DNA from: Lachnospiraceae bacterium
Lineage (GTDB): Bacteria; Bacillota; Clostridia; Lachnospirales; Lachnospiraceae
NCBI GenBank assembly: GCA_023663945.1
Contig: JAMPGL010000023.1
Location: 1 to 56,207 of the forward strand
Direction: 5' to 3'
DNA: 56,207 nucleotides
Position numbers and translations under genes: made by a program. Positions 46,003 through 53,870 of the stretch are shown here, piece by piece; position 1 is the first letter of the stretch, and each line of letters begins with the position of its first letter. Under the pieces are notes generated by a model that was given only the letters and a program-made list of their open reading frames with translations, ran no database searches and was not told where the DNA came from.

Positions 46003-46923
46003 ATGAAGGGTACTTATGACCGGAAGAAAGAAATCCGGCGGGCAAGAAAGGTTCCTATGGGTGCAGTGGCTGGTACAATTGTTGTTCCCCTGCTCATCAG
46101 CGTGATTTTTGCAGTCAGGGTCTTTGCTTTACAGGATCGGACGCCGCAGGAGCCGGCGGTTCCAGCGGCAGTGATGCAGACGGATGAGGGACAGGAGAGC
46201 GGCATTTATACAACAGTGTCCGTGGAAGTATCGTCGAGAGATAAGGGGGAGGGCAGTCTGCCGGGAGACGGCGGGCAGGAGGCTTCGGCTTCTGACAAGA
46301 TAATCTACCTGACCTTCGATGATGGACCCAGCGGTAATACTAACCGGATTCTGGATATTTTGAAGGAATATAATATCAAGGCTACCTTTTTTGTGGTAGG
46401 CAGAACGGACGAGAACTCAGTGAAGGCTTATCAGAGGATCGTTTCGGAGGGGCATACCCTTGGAATGCACTCTTACAGCCATAAGTATGCGGAGGTTTAT
46501 GCGTCCGAGGAGAGCTTTATCAGCGACTTGGAGGAGTTACAGGAGTATCTTTATCAGGTGACGGGGGTATGGTCAAGGTATTATCGGTTTCCGGGAGGGA
46601 GCTCTAACGACGTGAGCAGGGTGGACATGCAGAAGCTCATTGCATACCTGAATGAAAACGATATTACCTACTTTGACTGGAATATCGCTTCCGGAGATGC
46701 AGTAAGCTATCTGCTTTCCGCAGAAACGATCACGAGAAATTGTGTCAGCGGGATTGACCGCTGGCCGGAGAGTATGATTTTGATGCATGATGCATCAGAA
46801 AAGAATACAACGGTGGAGGCGCTGCCTAAGATCATAGAGCAGATAGAGGGCAGGGGCGATGCCGTATTTCTGCCGATTACAGATGAAACGATTCCGATTC
46901 AGCATGTAACGGCGGATCAATAA
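46003..46923 (+). CDS. Membrane-anchored polysaccharide deacetylase (NodB domain)
   Basis: This 306-residue protein is a carbohydrate esterase family 4 type deacetylase for peptidoglycan or another N-acetylated polysaccharide. It has a membrane anchor (about 19-42), a variable linker and the NodB domain (about 95-290) with all motifs: TFDDGPS (metal Asp and base), HSYSH (zinc), RFPGGSS, a DWN segment and ILMHD. It acts outside the membrane. ATG 46003 follows AAGGAG at ten bases; TTG 45994 in frame is too close to that site. A bactofilin follows. Confidence 0.92.
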   Translation: MKGTYDRKKEIRRARKVPMGAVAGTIVVPLLISVIFAVRVFALQDRTPQEPAVPAAVMQTDEGQESGIYTTVSVEVSSRDKGEGSLPGDGGQEASASDKIIYLTFDDGPSGNTNRILDILKEYNIKATFFVVGRTDENSVKAYQRIVSEGHTLGMHSYSHKYAEVYASEESFISDLEELQEYLYQVTGVWSRYYRFPGGSSNDVSRVDMQKLIAYLNENDITYFDWNIASGDAVSYLLSAETITRNCVSGIDRWPESMILMHDASEKNTTVEALPKIIEQIEGRGDAVFLPITDETIPIQHVTADQ

Positions 46924-46952
46924 GAATTTAGACACGAATGGAGGATGTAAAA

Positions 46953-47693
46953 ATGGGTTTTTTCTCAGATTTAAAAGATGATCTGTCACAGGCAGTCAAT
47001 GAATTGATGCCGGAAGAGGAAGCAGAGGCGCTTGCACAGGCACAGACGGCGGCACCGGATACGCCGGTAAGGGAGCCGATACCTGATTTCAGCGCAGATA
47101 TCAGCCAGATGCTGGACAATTTGGAGCAGGAGCAGGAACCTGCGAATGAGCCTGAGGAGGAAGCCGTGTATGTAGCTCCCATGGCGGCAAAGACGATGCC
47201 GGAACCGAAGACGACGATGTCACGGAAGACTGTCGATGAGGTTTCCGTATTTACGGAGTCCATGATCATCAACGGTAATCTGGCGACAGAAGGGTCTCTT
47301 GAAATCAGGGGCAGCATCGTTGGAAACGTGGAGGCGTTAGGCAAATTAAATGTAACCGGCGCGATTCAGGGTAATTCCCAGGCGGCTGAAATTTATGCGG
47401 AGGGTGCTAAGATTACAGGCGACCTCAAAAGCGAGGGAAGCATTAAAGTCGGGCAGAGCACCGTAATCATCGGAAATGTTTATGCAACAAGCGCGGTGAT
47501 TGCAGGCGCAATCAAGGGCGACATTGATGTGCGTGGACCGGTAATCTTGGATACGTCTGCAATCGTGATGGGAGACATTAAATCCAAATCCGTACAGATC
47601 AACAACGGAGCAGTGATTGAAGGCATGTGCTCACAGTGCTACGCAGAGGTTAATCCCACGTCCTTCTTTGAAGAACTGAAAAAAATGAAATAG
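46953..47693 (+). CDS. Bactofilin
   Basis: Bactofilins are cytoskeletal beta-helix proteins that place cell-wall enzymes. The 246-residue product has an acidic N-terminal segment (about 1-95) and a bactofilin core (about 100-230) of short repeated strands (SLEIRGSIVGNVEALGKLNV, GDLKSEGSIKVG and so on). Pairing with the deacetylase upstream suggests a shared role in cell-wall shape or polarity. ATG 46953 follows TGGAGG. pyrH starts 12 bases after its end. Confidence 0.92.
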   Translation: MGFFSDLKDDLSQAVNELMPEEEAEALAQAQTAAPDTPVREPIPDFSADISQMLDNLEQEQEPANEPEEEAVYVAPMAAKTMPEPKTTMSRKTVDEVSVFTESMIINGNLATEGSLEIRGSIVGNVEALGKLNVTGAIQGNSQAAEIYAEGAKITGDLKSEGSIKVGQSTVIIGNVYATSAVIAGAIKGDIDVRGPVILDTSAIVMGDIKSKSVQINNGAVIEGMCSQCYAEVNPTSFFEELKKMK

Positions 47694-47705
47694 AAAGGCA
47701 TGAAC

Positions 47706-48401
47706 ATGCGGAGAATTTTACTGAAATTAAGCGGAGAAGCTCTGGCAGGAGAAAAGAAAACAGGGTTTGACGAGGACACGGTCAGAGAGACAGCGCTTCA
47801 GGTGCGCCAGCTTGTGGAAGACGGGATGCAGGTAGGAATCGTGACCGGCGGAGGCAATTTCTGGCGGGGGCGGACAAGCGAAAGCATTGACCGGACCAAG
47901 GCGGATCAGATTGGAATGCTGGCGACGGTGATGAACTGCATTTATGTGTCGGAGATTTTCCGGAGCGTGGGAATGAAAACAGCCGTCTTGACGCCTTTTG
48001 AATGCGGATCCTTCACAAAGCTTTTTTCCAAAGACCGGGCAGAAAAATACTTTGCAAAGGGAATGGTTGTCTTTTTTGCAGGGGGAACCGGACATCCTTA
48101 CTTTTCTACCGATACCGGCGTAGTGCTCCGGGCGGTGGAGGTCGAGGCGGATGTGATTCTGCTTGCCAAATCCATTGACGGGGTTTATGACAGCGATCCG
48201 AAGCTGAATCCTGACGCAGTTAAGTATGACGAGGTGAGCATCGATCAGGTGATTGCCGAAAACCTGCAGGTGGTGGATATGACAGCGTCGATTCTCGCGC
48301 GGGATAACAAGATGCCGATGTGGGTATTTGGCTTAAATGAGAAGGACAGCATTGTAAATGCAGTAAAAGGGAATTTTAATGGAACAAAAGTAACAGTATA
48401 G
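47706..48401 (+). CDS. pyrH: UMP kinase
   Basis: UMP kinase makes UDP in pyrimidine synthesis. The 231-residue protein has the LKLSGEAL opening, the GGGNFWRGR loop, GGTGHPYFSTDT and the TASILARDNKMP block. ATG 47706 is preferred over 47700 by ribosome-site spacing (GAAAGG). frr follows. Confidence 0.97.
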   Translation: MRRILLKLSGEALAGEKKTGFDEDTVRETALQVRQLVEDGMQVGIVTGGGNFWRGRTSESIDRTKADQIGMLATVMNCIYVSEIFRSVGMKTAVLTPFECGSFTKLFSKDRAEKYFAKGMVVFFAGGTGHPYFSTDTGVVLRAVEVEADVILLAKSIDGVYDSDPKLNPDAVKYDEVSIDQVIAENLQVVDMTASILARDNKMPMWVFGLNEKDSIVNAVKGNFNGTKVTV

Positions 48402-48427
48402 CAGATTGGAAAGGTATGGTTGTGGGT

Positions 48428-48979
48428 ATGGATGAGAGAATTAAAGTATACGATGAAAAGATGAAAAAGACTTGCGAGCATTTGGCGGGGGATTATTTGG
48501 GAATCAGGGCAGGACGCGCAAATCCGCATGTGCTGGATAAGCTTCGGGTGGATTACTACGGAACGCCCACGCCGATTCAGCAGGTGGGGAATATCACCAT
48601 ACCTGAGGCAAGGATGATTCAGATTGCGCCGTGGGAGAAGACTTTGATCAAGAGCATCGAAAAGGCAATTTTAGCTTCGGACATTGGAATCACGCCTTCT
48701 AACGACGGGTCGGTTATCCGGCTGGTATTTCCGGAACTCACGGAGGAGCGCAGAAAAGACCTTGTAAAGGATGTCAAGAAAAAGGCGGAGGAGTGCAAGG
48801 TTGCCATCCGCAACATCCGCAGGGACGGAAATGATGCATTTAAGAAGCTCGGCAAGGCGGAGGTATCCGAGGACGAGGTGAAGGAACTGACGGATGACCT
48901 TCAAAAGCTGACGGATAAGTACATCAAGGAAGTTGACAAGATGATGGATGATAAGTCCAAAGAAATTCTTACAGTATAG
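48428..48979 (+). CDS. frr: Ribosome recycling factor
   Basis: RRF splits post-termination ribosomes with EF-G. The 183-residue protein has the family blocks (RAGRANPHVLDKLRVDYYG, IPEARMIQIAPWE and KDLVKDVKKKAEECKVAIRNIRR). ATG 48428 gives the usual N-terminus; ATG 48416 and GTG 48422 in frame are possible. The 113-base gap to uppS has a weak G/C-rich hairpin (about 48993-49022) and nothing else that I can support. Confidence 0.97.
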   Translation: MDERIKVYDEKMKKTCEHLAGDYLGIRAGRANPHVLDKLRVDYYGTPTPIQQVGNITIPEARMIQIAPWEKTLIKSIEKAILASDIGITPSNDGSVIRLVFPELTEERRKDLVKDVKKKAEECKVAIRNIRRDGNDAFKKLGKAEVSEDEVKELTDDLQKLTDKYIKEVDKMMDDKSKEILTV

Positions 48980-49092
48980 TCATTAAGAGGGAGGGGTACG
49001 CGGCCGGTGCGGTCGTTGCCCCTTTATACTTATTAACAGGAATTTTCAAAGATTGGAAGAACCACAATTTTCTTCCAGATGAGGTATTGGTT

Positions 49093-49818
49093 ATGGCACA
49101 GCAAATGGAACTGGTCATGCCCCGGCATGTAGCGATTATTTTGGACGGCAACGGCAGATGGGCAAAAAGTAAGGGAATGCCGCGGAATTACGGACATGTG
49201 CAGGGTGCAAAGACGGTGGAGGTAATCTGTGAGGAGGCGTACCGGATGGGAATCCAGTATCTCACGGTGTACGCATTCAGCACGGAGAACTGGAACAGAC
49301 CCAAGGATGAAGTGGATGCTCTGATGAAGCTGCTCCGCAATTACATGAAGACCTGTCTGACCACGGCTAAGAAAAACCGCATGTGCGTCCGGGTGATTGG
49401 AGACAAGACCGGGCTGGATCCGGATATCAGAGCCCGGATTGAAGAATTGGAGGAGTCTACCAAGGATAACGACGGGCTTCATTTTCAGATTGCATTAAAT
49501 TACGGCGGAAGGGATGAGATTGTCCGTGCGGTCAAAAAGATTGCCGGACGGATTGCGCAGGGAGAGATCACTGCGGATGAGGTGACGGAGGAGTATTTAT
49601 CGGAGACGTTAGACACCCACGGACTGCCGGAGCCGGATCTTTTGATACGCACCTGCAATGAGCAGAGAATATCCAACTTTCTATTATGGCAGTTAGCATA
49701 CACAGAGTTTTATTTTACGCCGACAGCATGGCCTGATTTCTCAAAGGAAGAATTAATAAAAGCTGTAGAAGCATATAATCATAGAGACAGAAGATACGGT
49801 CTGATAAAGGAGGAATAA
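49093..49818 (+). CDS. uppS: Undecaprenyl pyrophosphate synthase
   Basis: UppS makes the C55 lipid carrier for cell-wall synthesis by cis-prenyl transfer. The 241-residue protein has the DGNGRWAK active-site motif, TVYAFSTENWNRP and the C-terminal pyrophosphate-binding block RTCNEQRISNFLLWQ. Well-studied enzymes read RTGGE or RTSGE at the start of that block, so Cys-Asn here is a variant, while the key Arg and Ser are kept. ATG 49093 follows GAGG at eight bases. It overlaps no neighbour; cdsA starts four bases after its stop. Confidence 0.96.
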   Translation: MAQQMELVMPRHVAIILDGNGRWAKSKGMPRNYGHVQGAKTVEVICEEAYRMGIQYLTVYAFSTENWNRPKDEVDALMKLLRNYMKTCLTTAKKNRMCVRVIGDKTGLDPDIRARIEELEESTKDNDGLHFQIALNYGGRDEIVRAVKKIAGRIAQGEITADEVTEEYLSETLDTHGLPEPDLLIRTCNEQRISNFLLWQLAYTEFYFTPTAWPDFSKEELIKAVEAYNHRDRRYGLIKEE

Positions 49819-49821
49819 GGG

Positions 49822-50646
49822 ATGTTCTGGACCAGACTTATGAGCAGCATCGTAGTGGCGGCGCTTGCACTTCTCACTATTTTGACCGGAGGTTATCTTC
49901 TGGCTGCCGTACTGCTTTATTTGGCGCTCACGGCATTCCATGAACTGACAAAAGCCTGCGGGTTATCGGGGAAGGATGGCAGGACGGGAGGTCTTGAAAT
50001 AATCGGATATATTGGAATTGTGATTTATTATCTGCTTATGACCTTCTGCGGGGAACGGATTTATCTGTTTTTGATGCTGATTGTGATTTTGATTGCGTTT
50101 ATGTTTTTGTACGTGTTTTCTTTTCCCAAATATCATGCGGAACAGATTATGTGTGCGTTTTTTTGCACGGCATACGCCCCGGTTATGCTTTCTTTTATTT
50201 ATTTGGTGCGGGAACTGCCCTACGGGGTCTACTCGGTGTGGATGATCTTTATCAGTTCCTGGATTTGCGATACCTGCGCTTATGTGGTGGGGATGCTGAT
50301 TGGAAAGCATAAGCTGGCGCCGGTGCTGAGCCCGAAAAAGTCCATTGAGGGCGCGGTGGGCGGAATTGTCGGCGCAGGGCTCGTGGGAGCGCTGTATGCT
50401 TATTTTATTGTGGAGCCTGTGATCAGTAAACAGAAGGTGACTTGGGTTTTTGTGCTGATCAGTGCGGTAGGAGCCGTGATTTCTCAGGTGGGGGATCTGG
50501 CGGCATCCGCAGTCAAGCGGAATCATGATATTAAGGATTACGGAAAGCTGATACCGGGACACGGCGGAGTTATGGATCGGTTTGACAGCGTAATCTTTAC
50601 AGCGCCTATGATTTATTTTTTGGCACTGCTCTTGATACACGGATAA
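49822..50646 (+). CDS. cdsA: Phosphatidate cytidylyltransferase
   Basis: CdsA makes CDP-diacylglycerol for phospholipid synthesis. The 274-residue protein has about eight membrane segments and the family signature SAVKRNHDIKDYGKLIPGHG, followed by GVMDRFDS. It starts four bases after uppS and precedes dxr. Confidence 0.96.
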   Translation: MFWTRLMSSIVVAALALLTILTGGYLLAAVLLYLALTAFHELTKACGLSGKDGRTGGLEIIGYIGIVIYYLLMTFCGERIYLFLMLIVILIAFMFLYVFSFPKYHAEQIMCAFFCTAYAPVMLSFIYLVRELPYGVYSVWMIFISSWICDTCAYVVGMLIGKHKLAPVLSPKKSIEGAVGGIVGAGLVGALYAYFIVEPVISKQKVTWVFVLISAVGAVISQVGDLAASAVKRNHDIKDYGKLIPGHGGVMDRFDSVIFTAPMIYFLALLLIHG

Positions 50647-50682
50647 TCGGGAAACAGGATTGAGATAAGAAGGATACGGGCA

Positions 50683-51834
50683 ATGAAAAAAATCGGGATA
50701 TTAGGTTCTACCGGTTCCATCGGAACGCAGACACTTGAAATTGTGAGAAATAACAAAGATTTGCAGGTAACGGCGCTTGCGGCAGGCAGCAGCGTTTCCA
50801 AAATGGAAGAGCAGATCAGGGAGTTTCGTCCCAGAACGGCGGTGATGTGGAGCGAAAAGGCTGCAGGGGAGCTGAGAGTGCGCACGGCGGATACGGGCAC
50901 TAAGGTGCTGAGCGGAATGGAAGGGCTTTTGGAGCTGGCAGCCTGTCCGGAAATGGATGTTTTAGTCACGGCGATCGTGGGAATGATAGGGATAAAGCCC
51001 ACCATTGCCGCAATTGAAGCAGGCAAAACCATTGCCCTTGCAAATAAGGAAACATTGGTCACCGCCGGGCATATTATTATGCCCCTTGCAAAGGAGAGGC
51101 AGGTTTCCATTCTGCCGGTGGACAGTGAGCACAGCGCGATTTTTCAATCTATGCACGGCGAAAACAGGGAAAGGGTGCGAAAGATTCTTCTGACGGCTTC
51201 CGGCGGTCCTTTCCGAGGCAGGAAGCGGGAGGAGCTGACCGATATTACCGTGGAAGATGCATTAAAGCATCCCAACTGGTCCATGGGAAAGAAAATCACG
51301 GTGGATTCCTCCACTCTGGTCAATAAGGGGCTGGAGGTGATTGAGGCAAAATGGCTGTTTGGGGTAGAGCCGGAGAGAATACAGGTGGTGATTCACCCTC
51401 AAAGCATTATTCATTCCATGGTGGAATACGCGGACGGCGGGATTATGGCGCAGCTGGGGATGCCGGATATGAAGCTTCCCATCCAGTATGCACTATTTTA
51501 TCCAGACCGGAGACCTATGGAAGGAAAGAGGGTGGACTTTTTTGAACTTGGTTCCATGACCTTTGAGAAGCCGGACATGGATACCTTCCGGGGACTTTCG
51601 ATGGCGTATGACGCGCTTGCGGCGGGCGGGAGCATGCCTACGGTATTTAATGCGGCAAACGAAAAGGCGGTTTCATTGTTTTTGGAAAAGAAGATTCGAT
51701 TTTTGGATATTTACGATTTGATACAGGGGGCAATGGAATCCCACAAAACGGTTTCAAATCCTTCCGTGGAGCAGATTCTTGAGGCGGAAGCGGAAGCTTA
51801 TGACTATATTATGCGCTCAGGCAGGAGGAGTTAA
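50683..51834 (+). CDS. dxr: 1-deoxy-D-xylulose 5-phosphate reductoisomerase
   Basis: Dxr is the second step of the MEP isoprenoid pathway, which feeds UppS. The 383-residue protein has the NADPH motif GSTGSIG, ANKETLV, the metal site VDSEHSA, SGGPFR and NKGLEVIEA. The ATG at 50683 has a weak AAGAAGG ribosome site. rseP follows by two bases. Confidence 0.97.
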   Translation: MKKIGILGSTGSIGTQTLEIVRNNKDLQVTALAAGSSVSKMEEQIREFRPRTAVMWSEKAAGELRVRTADTGTKVLSGMEGLLELAACPEMDVLVTAIVGMIGIKPTIAAIEAGKTIALANKETLVTAGHIIMPLAKERQVSILPVDSEHSAIFQSMHGENRERVRKILLTASGGPFRGRKREELTDITVEDALKHPNWSMGKKITVDSSTLVNKGLEVIEAKWLFGVEPERIQVVIHPQSIIHSMVEYADGGIMAQLGMPDMKLPIQYALFYPDRRPMEGKRVDFFELGSMTFEKPDMDTFRGLSMAYDALAAGGSMPTVFNAANEKAVSLFLEKKIRFLDIYDLIQGAMESHKTVSNPSVEQILEAEAEAYDYIMRSGRRS

Positions 51835-51836
51835 GA

Positions 51837-52889
51837 TTGGCAGTTTCGATTATATTCTTTTTGATCATCTTTTTTGTGGTTGTAATCTCTCATGAGTTCG
51901 GGCACTTTATTGTCGCCAAAAAGAACGGCATTCGCGTGGTGGAATTTTTTGTAGGGATGGGACCGTCGCTGTTTTCTTTTACCAGAGGGGATACCAAGTA
52001 TTCTTTAAAGCTGTTCCCGATTGGCGGAGCCTGTATGTTTGAGGGGGAGGATGGTCTTGCCGCGGAAAAGGGCGAAGCATCGGAGAGAGCGTTTCCCAAT
52101 GCGCCGGTCTGGGCAAGGTTTGCAACGATTTTTGCAGGTCCCTTTTTTAACTTTTTGACGGCTTATGTGATGGCGCTTGTTATTGTGTGGGCGTGCGGGG
52201 TGACGACCACGGAGGTGCACACGGTCAACGAGGGAAGCAGCGCTGAGACTGCCGGATTAGAGGCAGGCGATGTGATTAAGAAGATTAATGGCAAGAGCGT
52301 TCATTTAAGCGCGGAAATCACCTTAATCTCCCAGCTCAACACGGAGGGGGAGGCGCTAAGTGTGGTTTATGAGCGGAATGGTCAAAAGTATACCACGGTA
52401 ATCAATCCCACTTATGATGAAGCAGACGGACGTTATTATATGGGGATTGCGGTGGGAGAGTACCTGGAATGCAATGTGGGGCAGACCTTTTCCTATGCAT
52501 TTTACACCATGAAGTATTTTGCGGAGGCGACCTTCAAGAGCCTTGGGATGCTGGTGACCGGAAAGCTTTCCAGAAACGATGTCTCGGGACCGGTAGGGCT
52601 GGTTAAAATGGTGGATGACGTTTATGATGCGGTAAAGCCATACGGCGCATGGGATGTGGTGCTTAATATGATACAGATTGCACTGCTCCTTTCGGTGAAC
52701 TTAGGAATCATGAATCTGCTCCCGATTCCGGCACTTGACGGCGGACGGTTGGTATTTTTGCTGGTAGAGGCAGTCCGTGGGAAACCGGTACCGCCCGAAA
52801 AGGAAGGACTGGTTCATTTTGCAGGGATGATGGCACTGCTTGTGCTGATGGTGTTTGTTCTTTTTAATGATATAACAAAATTTTTTTAA
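51837..52889 (+). CDS. rseP: Site-2 protease RseP/RasP (M50 zinc metalloprotease)
   Basis: RseP is an intramembrane metalloprotease that cuts anti-sigma factors and signal-peptide remnants. The 350-residue protein has the zinc motif HEFGH, a central PDZ domain (about 120-200, with AGLEAGDVIKKINGK) and the third zinc ligand in NLLPIPALDGGRL. The TTG start at 51837 follows GGAGGAG. It closes the operon; a long palindromic terminator follows. Confidence 0.96.
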   Translation: MAVSIIFFLIIFFVVVISHEFGHFIVAKKNGIRVVEFFVGMGPSLFSFTRGDTKYSLKLFPIGGACMFEGEDGLAAEKGEASERAFPNAPVWARFATIFAGPFFNFLTAYVMALVIVWACGVTTTEVHTVNEGSSAETAGLEAGDVIKKINGKSVHLSAEITLISQLNTEGEALSVVYERNGQKYTTVINPTYDEADGRYYMGIAVGEYLECNVGQTFSYAFYTMKYFAEATFKSLGMLVTGKLSRNDVSGPVGLVKMVDDVYDAVKPYGAWDVVLNMIQIALLLSVNLGIMNLLPIPALDGGRLVFLLVEAVRGKPVPPEKEGLVHFAGMMALLVLMVFVLFNDITKFF

Positions 52890-52909
52890 CTGAAAAATAT
52901 TCGAGAGGG

Positions 52910-52971
52910 AAAATCCTTGTGCAGAATTGACAAAATTGACATTTTGTTCAATCTGTACAATGGATTTTTTT
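52910..52971 (+). terminator. Long palindromic terminator after rseP
   Basis: AAAATCC-TTGT-GCAGA-ATTGA-CAAAAT pairs with ATTTTG-TCAAT-CTGT-ACAA-GGATTTT around a TGAC loop, a stem of roughly 26 base pairs with two single-base bulges, followed by a seven-T run. It ends the pyrH-rseP unit. It is longer and more AT-rich than a typical terminator. Confidence 0.85.
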
Positions 52972-53058
52972 GTTTGGAAGGGCTACAATAAGCATATTCT
53001 ATGATTCTAAATTCTAAGCGGGGGCTCACCGCCAATTTCAGAAATCAGTAAATAAGAA

Positions 53059-53126
53059 GAAAGAAAAGAAAGAAAAGAAAGAAAAGAAAGAAAAGAAAGA
53101 AAAGAAAGAAAAGAAAGAAAAGAAAG
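53059..53126 (+). repeat. 9-bp purine tandem repeat before the PP2C gene
   Basis: Seven and a half copies of GAAAGAAAA run without a break, ending just before the GGAAGGA ribosome site of the next gene. A change in copy number would alter only the leader, not a coding frame. The rest of 52972-53058 has a weak possible promoter (TTGTTT, 17 bases, CATATT at 52993-52998) and no gene. Confidence 0.93.
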
Positions 53127-53138
53127 GAAGGACGAAAA

Positions 53139-53846
53139 TTGAAGATTTTTTCCGGGGTATACTGGGATCAGGGAAGAAGAAAGAACAATCAGGATTCCAT
53201 TTTACTGCAGCAGATACGGGCAGGAGGCGGAAGGATTTTGCTGGCGGTAGTGTGTGACGGGATCGGAGGGCTTGAGCAGGGGGAAAACGCCAGCGGATAT
53301 GTGGAGGAAAGGCTCATGGAAGTCTTTTATCATGAGACCATTCCCCTGCTCCAAAAGAAAAAGGGAGGAAAAGTGATTCTGCGCAGTTTTCTCCGCTGTC
53401 TTTACCAGGTCAGGGAGGAGTTGTGCCGCTATGCGGGGGAGAGGGAGATCAGCCTGGGAACCACCATGTCGCTGTTATTGTTATGGAAAAGGCGTTATCT
53501 GATTCTGCATCTCGGCGACAGCCGAATCTATTATTATCGCGGGAAAAGAAGAAAACAGTTGACTGCCGACCATTCCGACGGAGGAAACCGGCTTTCTAAA
53601 TGCATCGGTTCTTTTCCGTATCAGGCTCCCGATATTCGATTCGGCAGGCGGAGAGGAAGCTGCGGATTTTTGCTCTGTACCGATGGATTTTACAGAAAGC
53701 AGGACGAGACGGGATTTTCGCTGTTATGCCCGGCAGAAGTAAACAGCGGGGAGCAGGCGCAGAGAAGGCTGGAAGAGATGGCAAAAATTGCGTTGAAAAG
53801 AGGGGAGAAGGATAATCTGTCCGCCGTCTATATCAAGGTGGATTGA
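53139..53846 (+). CDS. PP2C-type serine/threonine protein phosphatase
   Basis: This 235-residue phosphatase would remove phosphate from Ser/Thr in a Mg/Mn-dependent way. The PP2C motifs are in order: NNQDS, CDGIGGLEQGE, GTTMSLL, LGDSRIYYYR, LCTDGF and KDNLSAVYI. It has no membrane helix. TTG 53139 follows GGAAGGA. The kinase gene downstream is its probable partner (gap 24 bases). This pair is not the housekeeping prpC-prkC pair, because the kinase has no PASTA repeats and the neighbours differ. Confidence 0.93.
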   Translation: MKIFSGVYWDQGRRKNNQDSILLQQIRAGGGRILLAVVCDGIGGLEQGENASGYVEERLMEVFYHETIPLLQKKKGGKVILRSFLRCLYQVREELCRYAGEREISLGTTMSLLLLWKRRYLILHLGDSRIYYYRGKRRKQLTADHSDGGNRLSKCIGSFPYQAPDIRFGRRRGSCGFLLCTDGFYRKQDETGFSLLCPAEVNSGEQAQRRLEEMAKIALKRGEKDNLSAVYIKVD

Positions 53847-53870
53847 GACGGCGGAGGTGATTTTAGGGAA

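Noticed and set aside
48993-49022. Terminator between frr and uppS
   Set aside because: The stem is imperfect and the following T-run is short; at best a weak pause site.
49963-50640. 225-residue minus-strand frame opposite cdsA
   Set aside because: It is rich in His, Gln and Asn as expected for antisense of a membrane protein and has no family features.
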